Assembly (NCBI GenBank): GCA_023251595.1
Contig: JAHEYM010000311.1
Coordinates: 1 to 5,357, forward strand
DNA: 5,357 nucleotides
Origin: Bacteroidota bacterium
GTDB taxonomy: Bacteria > Bacteroidota > Bacteroidia > AKYH767-A > JABDAW01
Direction: 5' to 3'
Position 1 is the stretch's first letter. Every line of letters starts with the position of its first letter. The notes beneath the pieces were generated by a model. That model saw only the letters and a program-made list of their open reading frames with translations. It ran no database searches and had not been told where the DNA came from. The translations under genes were made by a program, and so were the position numbers. This document shows, piece by piece, positions 1-4,604 of the stretch.

Positions 1-2
1 AT

Positions 3-911
3 TAAATGACTTCCTGCAGCTTTTTCAAATTTAAAAAAATAAGAATATGCATCGGTAAATGTTTTGTCAACCCAACCATCGCCTGTTTTTCGCGATCCTG
101 CGATTGTGATGCCCCAACCCTTTTTTGTTCTTCCGGTAGTGAGAAATAATGAAGTTTTATTGAATCCATCACTGCCTGTTTCCTGTCTGATCACTCCTCC
201 CGGTCTTGCTTTGGATTCAATACCTTTCGTGATGATATTAATTGTGCCGCCCACGGATGCAATTGCCAGTTTGGATGCACCCAGGCCTCTTTGCACCTGC
301 ATCGCATTCGTAACATCACCAAGTCCATCCCAATTGCTCCAATATACCAGGCCATTTTCCATGTCATTCACCGGAATTCCGTCCACCAAAACGGCAACAT
401 TTCTTTGGCTGAAACCACGAATGCTGATTCGCGAATCGCCCGAACCACCACCTTGTTCAGTAGCGTAAACACCGGGTGTAGAATTTAATACCATCGGTAA
501 ATCACGTGAACCCAATTCCTCATTTAATTTTGCAGAAGGAATATTGGTGAAAGCAACCGGAGTCTCACGAGTTTGTGCGAAATTCGCGACAATTTCAACT
601 TCAGCCAACGATTTTGTTTTCATCATGAACTCGATGAACTGATCAGGTCCCGACAACACTACATTTTGCGTCTGTGGCTGATAGCCTACATAAGAAACAG
701 TCAATACAAAATTTCCATTTTCAGAAGTAATCGAATACATGCCACCGAAATCGGTTACAGTTCCTTTCCCGTTGCTCAATACAACATTAGCGCCGATCAA
801 CGATTCACCTGTTTGGGAATCTTTCACCCGACCCGATAAAATCGTGTTTTGTGAATAGCCATCAAACATATATATAGTTAGGATCAGGAGTAAGATCCTG
901 TGCTTCGCCAT
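3..911 (-). CDS. TonB-dependent receptor, N-terminal part (runs off the left edge)
   Basis: Outer-membrane active transporter that takes up a substrate with energy from TonB-ExbBD; the substrate cannot be told. I translated 303 codons from the ATG at 911 to the window edge without a stop. Residues 1-20 are a signal peptide (MAKHRILLLILTIYMFDGYS, mature end near SQN). Residues 24-103 form a carboxypeptidase-D-regulatory-like beta-sandwich (SGRVKDSQTGESLIGANV, TVTDFGGMYSI, VSYVGYQPQ), usual in Bacteroidota receptors. Residues about 112-230 are the plug domain (STPGVYATEQGGGSGDSRIS, IRGFSQRNVAVLVDGIPVND, then VQRGLGASKLAIASVGGTIN), and the first barrel strands follow (GDGWVDKTFTDAYSYFFKFE). Most of the barrel lies outside the window. 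The start is supported by the signal peptide and by an in-frame TAG at 933-935, which is the stop of the gene before it. The 21-base spacing implies co-transcription with the lamin-tail protein. No Shine-Dalgarno site is present. Family assignment is secure; SusC-type identity is not shown. Confidence 0.93.
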   Translation of the reverse strand, partial: MAKHRILLLILTIYMFDGYSQNTILSGRVKDSQTGESLIGANVVLSNGKGTVTDFGGMYSITSENGNFVLTVSYVGYQPQTQNVVLSGPDQFIEFMMKTKSLAEVEIVANFAQTRETPVAFTNIPSAKLNEELGSRDLPMVLNSTPGVYATEQGGGSGDSRISIRGFSQRNVAVLVDGIPVNDMENGLVYWSNWDGLGDVTNAMQVQRGLGASKLAIASVGGTINIITKGIESKARPGGVIRQETGSDGFNKTSLFLTTGRTKKGWGITIAGSRKTGDGWVDKTFTDAYSYFFKFEKAAGSHL

Positions 912-932
912 GAAAACAGATTTGAGAGGAAA

Positions 933-1871
933 CTATTCCACCAGAATTTTTCCGGAACCGATACTTGAATCAGCGTAGTAAGCACGAATCATATAAGCGC
1001 CGGGCTTCAATCCCGAAATGCTAAGATTCATCGTTCTTTCCATTTTGCCATTATTTACGGTTCCAACCAATTCGCCAAGCACATTATAAATTTCAACGTG
1101 AATAATATTTGCATTCGCCTGAATCGTGACCTTTCCATTGCTCACAGGATTTGGAAAAACCGATACCTGAGGAACCTGATTTTCAGAAATTCCTGTAAAA
1201 CATGCACAGGTATGCGCGCGAAGATGTGACCAATCGTTCATGGAAAGTGAATCCCATTCAATGGTTGCGTTAAAAACAGAGGGATTCAATGTTACGCCAT
1301 GCTCAATCGATGCTTTACGGATAAGAGAGTGATCTTTCGTCCAATAAGCACCTCCATCGGCAGCAGTGTATCCCGGAGGAGCATCTGTCCAGGCAGCACC
1401 CGGATCTTCCCCGATTTTTCCAAAAATATCGATTTGATCATAACCTGTTCCGTTGAATTTATCAAGTGTCATCGCATCATTTCCGTTGAAATAGAGCATT
1501 GGGTTTGTTGTGTAATCGGGACAAAGAAATGTGTCGGCTAAAGCCCTCAAAGCATCAAAAACGATGGTGTCTTGTCCGGTAGCACCAGGTATCCGTTTGT
1601 CCAATACGAATACATAAGTCCCGTAAGGTGCAACAGTTCCGCTAAGCACCGTTGCGTAAATCGGGTCAAATGCGGCATTCCCATTCGAGTAACGAACCAA
1701 TCTGTAATTCGAAAGACTGATCGGAGAAGAGGTGGGATTATAAACCTCAAGTGCTTTGTTGTTGTAGCTTCCTTCATCAATTTCTGAGATGAAGAGGTCG
1801 GCACAATTTGTTTGCGCGAAACCGTTTGCCAGCACGAAAGATGCTGAGAGTGAGAGTAGGAGTTTTTTCAT
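933..1871 (-). CDS. Secreted lamin-tail-domain protein with T9SS type A sorting domain
   Basis: Predicted surface-exposed or released protein exported by Sec and then the type IX secretion system. With the ATG at 1871 it has 312 residues. Residues 1-20 are a signal peptide (MKKLLLSLSA... ending NGFAQ). A lamin-tail domain follows from about residue 22 (CADLFISEIDEGSYNNKALE, VYNPTSSPISLSNYRLVRYS, then GTYVFVLD and FNGNDAMTL). Residues about 234-312 are a typical C-terminal sorting domain (VSVFPNPVSNGKVTI, VEIYNVLGELV, ISGLKPGAYMIRAYYADSS, final KILVE). In other bacteria lamin-tail domains sit on secreted nucleases and adhesion proteins; no catalytic domain is visible here, so the role is unknown. 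An in-frame ATG at 1901 would add ten residues (MNRPYKKNKN), but it falls in the middle of a 20-base palindrome and would place charged residues ahead of the signal peptide, so I prefer 1871. First gene of a unit with the TonB receptor. Confidence 0.9.
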   Translation of the reverse strand: MKKLLLSLSASFVLANGFAQTNCADLFISEIDEGSYNNKALEVYNPTSSPISLSNYRLVRYSNGNAAFDPIYATVLSGTVAPYGTYVFVLDKRIPGATGQDTIVFDALRALADTFLCPDYTTNPMLYFNGNDAMTLDKFNGTGYDQIDIFGKIGEDPGAAWTDAPPGYTAADGGAYWTKDHSLIRKASIEHGVTLNPSVFNATIEWDSLSMNDWSHLRAHTCACFTGISENQVPQVSVFPNPVSNGKVTIQANANIIHVEIYNVLGELVGTVNNGKMERTMNLSISGLKPGAYMIRAYYADSSIGSGKILVE

Positions 1872-1890
1872 ATTTTTGTTTTTTTTGTAG

Positions 1891-1910
1891 GGGCGATTCA
1901 TGAATCGCCC
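1891..1910. repeat. Perfect 20-base palindrome (REP-like) in the leader of the lamin-tail gene
   Basis: The arms gggcgattca and tgaatcgccc are exact reverse complements with no spacer. In the transcript G-U and A-U pairs can lengthen the stem by about three pairs (1888-1890 with 1911-1913). It lies 19 bases upstream of the chosen start and downstream of the predicted promoter, so it would be transcribed. From memory, GC-rich palindromes of this type followed by CTAC and an A-run are dispersed in some bacterial genomes, which would make this a REP-like repeat. The dispersal cannot be seen in one window. The ATG at its centre creates a false upstream start. Confidence 0.85.
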
Positions 1911-1953
1911 TTATTTCATGTTTTTATTTTTTTCAGGGGTGATATATCGGGTG

Positions 1954-1961
1954 CAAAGTTA
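1954..1961 (-). promoter_or_regulatory. Bacteroidetes-type -7 promoter box for the lamin-tail/TonB unit
   Basis: Read on the minus strand the bases are TAACTTTG followed by CACC, a full match to the Bacteroidetes housekeeping -7 consensus TAnnTTTG. No TTG is seen at the usual -33 position. Transcription would begin near 1947-1949 and give a leader of about 77 bases that contains the palindrome. The box sits 50 bases past the terminator of the preceding operon, exactly where a new unit should start. Confidence 0.7.
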
Positions 1962-2010
1962 GGATTTTTACTATTACTTTTATGCCCGTTTTATATTATG
2001 AAATCATAAT

Positions 2011-2040
2011 TAAAAAACCGCCCCGAAGATACAGAGGCGG
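2011..2040 (-). terminator. Intrinsic terminator of the envelope operon
   Basis: On the minus strand CCGCCTC pairs with GGGGCGG (seven pairs including one U-G) around a nine-base loop, followed directly by six T. The stem begins 32 bases after the stop of the 49-residue gene but 237 bases after the stop of the coiled-coil gene, so the small gene lies within the operon. A second short hairpin (GCGG at 2044-2047 with CCGC at 2037-2040) overlaps the left arm and could compete with it. No T-run follows on the plus strand, so it acts one way only. Confidence 0.8.
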
Positions 2041-2072
2041 CTTCCGCAAAAACAAAAAACCAACCTATTCTT

Positions 2073-2222
2073 TCAGCTTCCTGGTGTAACGGTACCAAAG
2101 ACCTTAATACACGCTAAAAGGTATAATACGAAAAGCAAGATGACAAGGACCCTTAGCATGACAACTGTTTTTGGATTCGATCTGGTAACTGTTTTTGGAT
2201 TCGATCTGACAACTGTTTTCAT
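2073..2222 (-). CDS. 49-residue single-pass membrane peptide with in-frame repeats
   Basis: Not a family I recognise. It reads from the ATG at 2222 to the TGA at 2073-2075, with an in-frame TAA upstream. Residues 2-21 hold two and a half copies of an eight-residue unit, KTV(V/T)RSNP, ending KTVV. Basic residues K2, R6, K10, R14, K18 and R24 precede a hydrophobic segment at about 25-39 (VLVILLFVLYLLACI), and a short tail FGTVTPGS ends the protein. The charge pattern predicts the N-terminus in the cytoplasm. LLAC at 35-38 resembles a lipobox, but processing there would leave only 12 residues, so a simple membrane anchor is more likely. An internal ATG (M22) would give 28 residues without the repeats. 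It starts 55 bases after the coiled-coil gene and stops 32 bases before the terminator, which supports it as the last gene of the operon. There is no Shine-Dalgarno site. It could still be an untranslated 3' region. Confidence 0.62.
   Translation of the reverse strand: MKTVVRSNPKTVTRSNPKTVVMLRVLVILLFVLYLLACIKVFGTVTPGS
2161..2219. repeat. 24-base tandem repeat, about 2.5 copies
   Basis: Unit one is at 2161-2184, unit two at 2185-2208, and a partial third at 2209-2219. Units one and two differ only in their first two bases (ac versus gt), and the partial third unit begins with ac like unit one. The period is exactly eight codons and the repeat is inside the 49-residue reading frame, so gain or loss of a unit would change length without shifting the frame. 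The near-identity suggests a recent duplication. Confidence 0.9.
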
Positions 2223-2238
2223 CTTGTTATAAGAGTTC

Positions 2239-2250
2239 AACTTATAAGTT
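2239..2250. repeat. 12-base palindrome between the coiled-coil gene and the small membrane gene
   Basis: The sequence aacttataagtt is its own reverse complement and lies 16 bases upstream of the small gene's ATG. It could be a protein site or a small hairpin near the start. In an A/T-rich gap a 12-base palindrome may also arise by chance. Confidence 0.3.
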
Positions 2251-2277
2251 TATAGTGTTTTATATATCTGTTTTGAT

Positions 2278-3192
2278 TTATTTTATCGCCAATACCATAT
2301 ATCTGGAATTCCGCCAGAATTTATCCGGATCGGTGATTTCGAGCGAGGTCACTTTGTTTTTTTCGATGATGAATTCGTAAGAATCAGAAGGATGATTTGT
2401 GACAAGTTCAGCTGATTTTACGTCGAGTGGAATTACGGTGAGTTCACGGATATCAACTTTGTTGAATAATTCCGGATCGAAATCTTTTTTGAGTGTGGTT
2501 GTTCCTCCAATCCCAAGCACACTACCGGTTTTGTCAACGATTCCATCACGTTTAAGATCTTTAAAATAACCCATCGTATAGTAGGCAGTGTTAGCTTCTT
2601 TGTCAAACCGACCCACAAGGTCTTCAAATTTTTGAGCTTTCAGTTCTACAGCAGTCAGTTTCTCGTCAAGTTCGCTTTTTTCGTATGATTTACTTACCAA
2701 CAACTCTTTGAGAGAGACAATCTGTTCATCGTACTCGTTTATTAATTCTGAAGCTCTTTTTGTTAATTTTTCGAGTGCGGCATTATTGATTTTGGAGTTT
2801 TTTAATTCTTCCGTTAACCGATCAACTTTCTCACGGTTTTCTTCCATTAAAGAATTAATCATACTCAGACTTTTCAGGATTTTATCTTTGGTTGAAGCTG
2901 ATACTTCAGCTCCGGCATTGGTACCAATCGTAATGATTCCTGCTTTTCTGGCAATTTCATTCATATTGCGGTCAATCTCATCAAGTGAATTAATGAATAC
3001 ATTCTCCATCGAATCCATAGCGGCAGCTTGTACCGCAAGTGACGCCTGTAAAATTTCGTTCTCTGTTCTGTTGTCAGTAAGAACAGGAACAGGTTTATCA
3101 ACTTTTTTAGCCTGTTTCACTGCCACCCAAATGAATCCCAGTACAAAACCGGTAATTGCAAATCCGATGATTATAGCTTTTGCCGTTCTCAT
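2278..3192 (-). CDS. Membrane-anchored coiled-coil protein, Bacteroidota family resembling Cbp1-type proteins
   Basis: 304 residues, function not established. A hydrophobic anchor spans about residues 7-25 (IIIGFAITGFVLGFIWVAV) after a short basic start. A long helical, charged region follows, most clearly coiled coil at about 103-195 (LMEENREKVDRLTEELKNS, LKELLVSKSYEKSELDEKL). The C-terminal domain, about 202-304, has motifs I associate with a widespread Bacteroidota family (AYYTMGYFKDLKRDGIVDK, SVLGIGGTTTLKKDF, IPLDVKSAELVTNHPSDSYE, ITDPDKFW). From memory some members carry the name Cbp1 family collagen-binding adhesin; I would not infer adhesion from that. The lysines just after the anchor (KQAKKVDK) blur the topology, since the positive-inside rule would favour a cytoplasmic C-terminus. 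It lies 60 bases after the OmpA-like gene, and the AAAGGAG upstream fixes the start at 3192. Confidence 0.85.
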   Translation of the reverse strand: MRTAKAIIIGFAITGFVLGFIWVAVKQAKKVDKPVPVLTDNRTENEILQASLAVQAAAMDSMENVFINSLDEIDRNMNEIARKAGIITIGTNAGAEVSASTKDKILKSLSMINSLMEENREKVDRLTEELKNSKINNAALEKLTKRASELINEYDEQIVSLKELLVSKSYEKSELDEKLTAVELKAQKFEDLVGRFDKEANTAYYTMGYFKDLKRDGIVDKTGSVLGIGGTTTLKKDFDPELFNKVDIRELTVIPLDVKSAELVTNHPSDSYEFIIEKNKVTSLEITDPDKFWRNSRYMVLAIK

Positions 3193-3199
3193 TTTAATT

Positions 3200-3206
3200 C
3201 TCCTTT
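3200..3206 (-). promoter_or_regulatory. Shine-Dalgarno site of the coiled-coil gene
   Basis: Minus-strand AAAGGAG ends seven bases before the ATG at 3192. It settles the start of this gene and is notable because ribosome binding sites of this strength are depleted in Bacteroidota. Confidence 0.75.
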
Positions 3207-3252
3207 CTTATTTTATATTTAAATAAAACATTTTTTTGAGTATCATTTGTAC

Positions 3253-4074
3253 TTATCTGGCAACCGGTCGTGCGTTGCTCATGTTATCATCCTCTTCTGT
3301 CAGATTCCAGAGTTTGTCAAGTTTTGGCGCGAGTACGATCTCGGTTCGTCTGTTTAATTGTTTTCCTTCTTCCGTCGCGTTCGATGCGAGTGGGTGGTAT
3401 TCACCGCGACCGGTTGCGATTACACGCGTTGCAGGAATTCCGGACTGAGTTAAGATCCGCGTTACACTTGTTGCACGATGGACACTCAGATCCCAATTAT
3501 CCTGATATTTATATGTTGTTATCGGAACATTATCCGTATGACCTTCCACCATTATTTCCAGATCGCTATTCGCAAGAACCGCGGCGAGCATAGCAATGGC
3601 ATCTTTTCCTCTTGCATTTACCACATCGCTTCCGGAAGGAAAAAGAAGTTTATCGGAAATTGATACGTATAATTTCCCTTCTCTGACTTCGACTGTCAGC
3701 TCAGCCGGGGTGAAACATTTTAAAGCACTACATACTTCTTGTTTAAGGTTACTGATTGCATCGCGTTGTGCTTTCATATCCTTTGTTAATTCATTTATTT
3801 TCGCCTCACGTTCACGAATTAAATTTTCTTTTTCAGAAATTTCCGCTTCTTTTCTATTTAGTTCATCTGTTGACAACGCAACTACTTTGCCTTTCTCAAC
3901 CATCAGGTTGGCATATTGTGCATGAAGATTTGTTAATTCATTGTTCATGTGAGAATATTTACTTTGCCACGCATCCCGTTCAGAAATTACTTCCCGATAT
4001 TTTTTTCCGGATATGCAGGAAGTGAGCATCGCTCCGCAAGCGAGCCATAATAAGAATAATTTCATCGTTTTCAT
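3253..4074 (-). CDS. OmpA-family peptidoglycan-binding lipoprotein with coiled coil
   Basis: 273 residues, predicted to be lipid-anchored at the outer membrane and to bind peptidoglycan. A lipoprotein signal peptide ends in the lipobox LTSC with C20 as the acylated residue. Residues about 28-113 are a charged coiled coil (NLIREREAKINELTKDMKAQ). The OmpA C-terminal domain covers about 125-250 (LLFPSGSDVV, VEGHTDNVPI, NWDLSVHRATSVTRIL, GRGEYHPLASN, NRRTEI). D181 of the HTD motif and R200 of LSVHR match the two residues that hold diaminopimelate in OmpA domains. C115 and C120 form a close cysteine pair between coil and domain. A 20-residue tail, partly acidic, follows the domain. The start at 4074 is set by AAAGGAGGG upstream; M4 at 4065 would be too far from it. 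It lies 25 bases after the barrel gene and 60 before the coiled-coil gene, in an apparent operon. Confidence 0.95.
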   Translation of the reverse strand: MKTMKLFLLWLACGAMLTSCISGKKYREVISERDAWQSKYSHMNNELTNLHAQYANLMVEKGKVVALSTDELNRKEAEISEKENLIREREAKINELTKDMKAQRDAISNLKQEVCSALKCFTPAELTVEVREGKLYVSISDKLLFPSGSDVVNARGKDAIAMLAAVLANSDLEIMVEGHTDNVPITTYKYQDNWDLSVHRATSVTRILTQSGIPATRVIATGRGEYHPLASNATEEGKQLNRRTEIVLAPKLDKLWNLTEEDDNMSNARPVAR

Positions 4075-4078
4075 AACA

Positions 4079-4087
4079 CCCTCCTTT
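4079..4087 (-). promoter_or_regulatory. Strong Shine-Dalgarno site of the OmpA-like gene
   Basis: Minus-strand AAAGGAGGG contains the full GGAGG core five bases before the ATG at 4074. It chooses the first of two nearby methionines. Such a complete match is uncommon in Bacteroidota. Confidence 0.8.
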
Positions 4088-4099
4088 TTTTAAAATATA

Positions 4100-4462
4100 T
4101 TAAAATATAAATTTAATTCCGAATCCCGGATCCAAAGCCATGAATCCATAGCCATGAGTGTCGAACTCCAGAAATGGTTTGATATCGAAAGATATGGCAA
4201 AAGGTACGGGGGGGATCTTGTACTCAAGCCCGAGTACTCCATCAATTCCAATCCCACCTGATCCCACCCCGTAATAATCGCCTCTTGGGTATACCGGATT
4301 AGAATCCTCCCCAGAGTATATTCTCCCGGTTCCTTCAACAGCATGACCTCCTGCCCCGTAGTAACATTCGAGTCCGTTTAATCCCATGCCCGAATTGTGC
4401 TCAAAAAATACGGTTGTGAGGGCTGCTATGATGGCGGTACAAAAGAATCTGAAATTTTTCAT
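4100..4462 (-). CDS. Short outer-membrane beta-barrel-like protein, probably lacking its N-terminal half
   Basis: 120 residues. The C-terminal part looks like the last strands of a small Bacteroidota outer-membrane barrel: LECYYGAGGHAVEG, then GGIGIDGVLGLEYKIPPVPF, AISFDIKPFLEFDTHGYGF, and the end DPGFGIKFIF with a terminal aromatic residue, as barrel proteins have. Full-length relatives I know are roughly 160-200 residues. The first 25 residues (MKNFRFFCTAIIAALTTVFF then EHNSG) can act as a hydrophobic export signal, but no clear cleavage site is seen and part of this stretch may itself be a barrel strand. An in-frame TAG lies five codons upstream of the ATG, so no longer form exists in this frame. 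It may be a truncated but used gene or a remnant in decay. It is 25 bases ahead of the OmpA-like gene and 142 after the activator. Confidence 0.6.
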   Translation of the reverse strand: MKNFRFFCTAIIAALTTVFFEHNSGMGLNGLECYYGAGGHAVEGTGRIYSGEDSNPVYPRGDYYGVGSGGIGIDGVLGLEYKIPPVPFAISFDIKPFLEFDTHGYGFMALDPGFGIKFIF

Positions 4463-4509
4463 TGGAATATAGATCTAATGTAACTGACATTTCGAAATCA
4501 AAGGATATT

Positions 4510-4537
4510 CCTTCAATCTAAAATTATGACCTTCAAT
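4510..4537. repeat. Direct repeat pair ccttcaat, 20 bases apart
   Basis: The eight bases ccttcaat occur at 4510-4517 and 4530-4537 (ATTGAAGG on the minus strand). They lie 48-75 bases upstream of the barrel gene start, about two helical turns from one another. They could be a paired regulator site; eight bases is short enough to be chance. Confidence 0.35.
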
Positions 4538-4564
4538 GTATTAACAATAAAAAATATCCAATTA

Positions 4565-4597
4565 AATTGTCAAATTGAAAAAAAATTGTCAGATTGA
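4565..4597. promoter_or_regulatory. Pair of 14-base direct repeats, possible activator binding sites
   Basis: aattgtcaaattga at 4565-4578 and aattgtcagattga at 4584-4597 match at 13 of 14 positions and start 19 bases apart, near two helical turns. The right copy also contains a 5-3-5 inverted repeat (tgtca, gat, tgaca). They lie about 100-135 bases upstream of the barrel gene, the usual distance for enhancer-like sites of sigma-54 activators, and just past the end of such an activator. No -24/-12 element is recognisable between them and the gene, so the assignment is inference. Confidence 0.4.
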
Positions 4598-4599
4598 CA
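4578..4599 (-). terminator. Weak terminator-like hairpin after the activator gene
   Basis: On the minus strand TGTCA-ATC-TGACA forms a five-pair hairpin followed by A and eight T. It begins five bases after the activator stop. The stem has only two G-C pairs and overlaps the direct repeats, so it may be a weak or partial terminator, or only an operator. Confidence 0.35.
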
Positions 4600-4604
4600 C
4601 AAAA

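Noticed and set aside
64..468. Plus-strand open frame of 134 codons
   Set aside because: It lies opposite the TonB receptor plug region, whose minus-strand translation is clear and uninterrupted.
1871..1901. Longer start for the lamin-tail protein at 1901
   Set aside because: The ATG is the centre of a palindrome and the added residues would precede an otherwise normal signal peptide.
2161..2219. CRISPR array
   Set aside because: The repeats are directly adjacent with no spacers and form whole codons of a reading frame.
2073..2222. Small lipoprotein or lysis peptide based on LLAC at residues 35-38
   Set aside because: Cleavage would leave only 12 residues, and the hydrophobic segment continues through the cysteine, so a membrane anchor fits better.
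2708..3226. Plus-strand open frame of 172 codons
   Set aside because: It is antisense to the coiled-coil gene, is rich in serine and leucine as expected from the reverse of charged helical codons, and has no recognisable domain or start signal.
3596..3925. Plus-strand open frame of 109 codons
   Set aside because: It is antisense to the coiled coil of the OmpA-like lipoprotein and has no protein-family features.
4090..4344. Minus-strand open frame of 84 codons overlapping the barrel gene
   Set aside because: It is another frame of the same bases. The barrel-like frame has the strand pattern and terminal aromatic residue; this one does not, and there is no sign that a frameshift joins them.
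4463..4604. Sigma-54 -24/-12 promoter ahead of the barrel gene
   Set aside because: TTGG followed by an A/T run near 4555 lacks the GC element at the required distance. TATCCTTTG near 4506 is one base too long for the Bacteroidetes -7 box.
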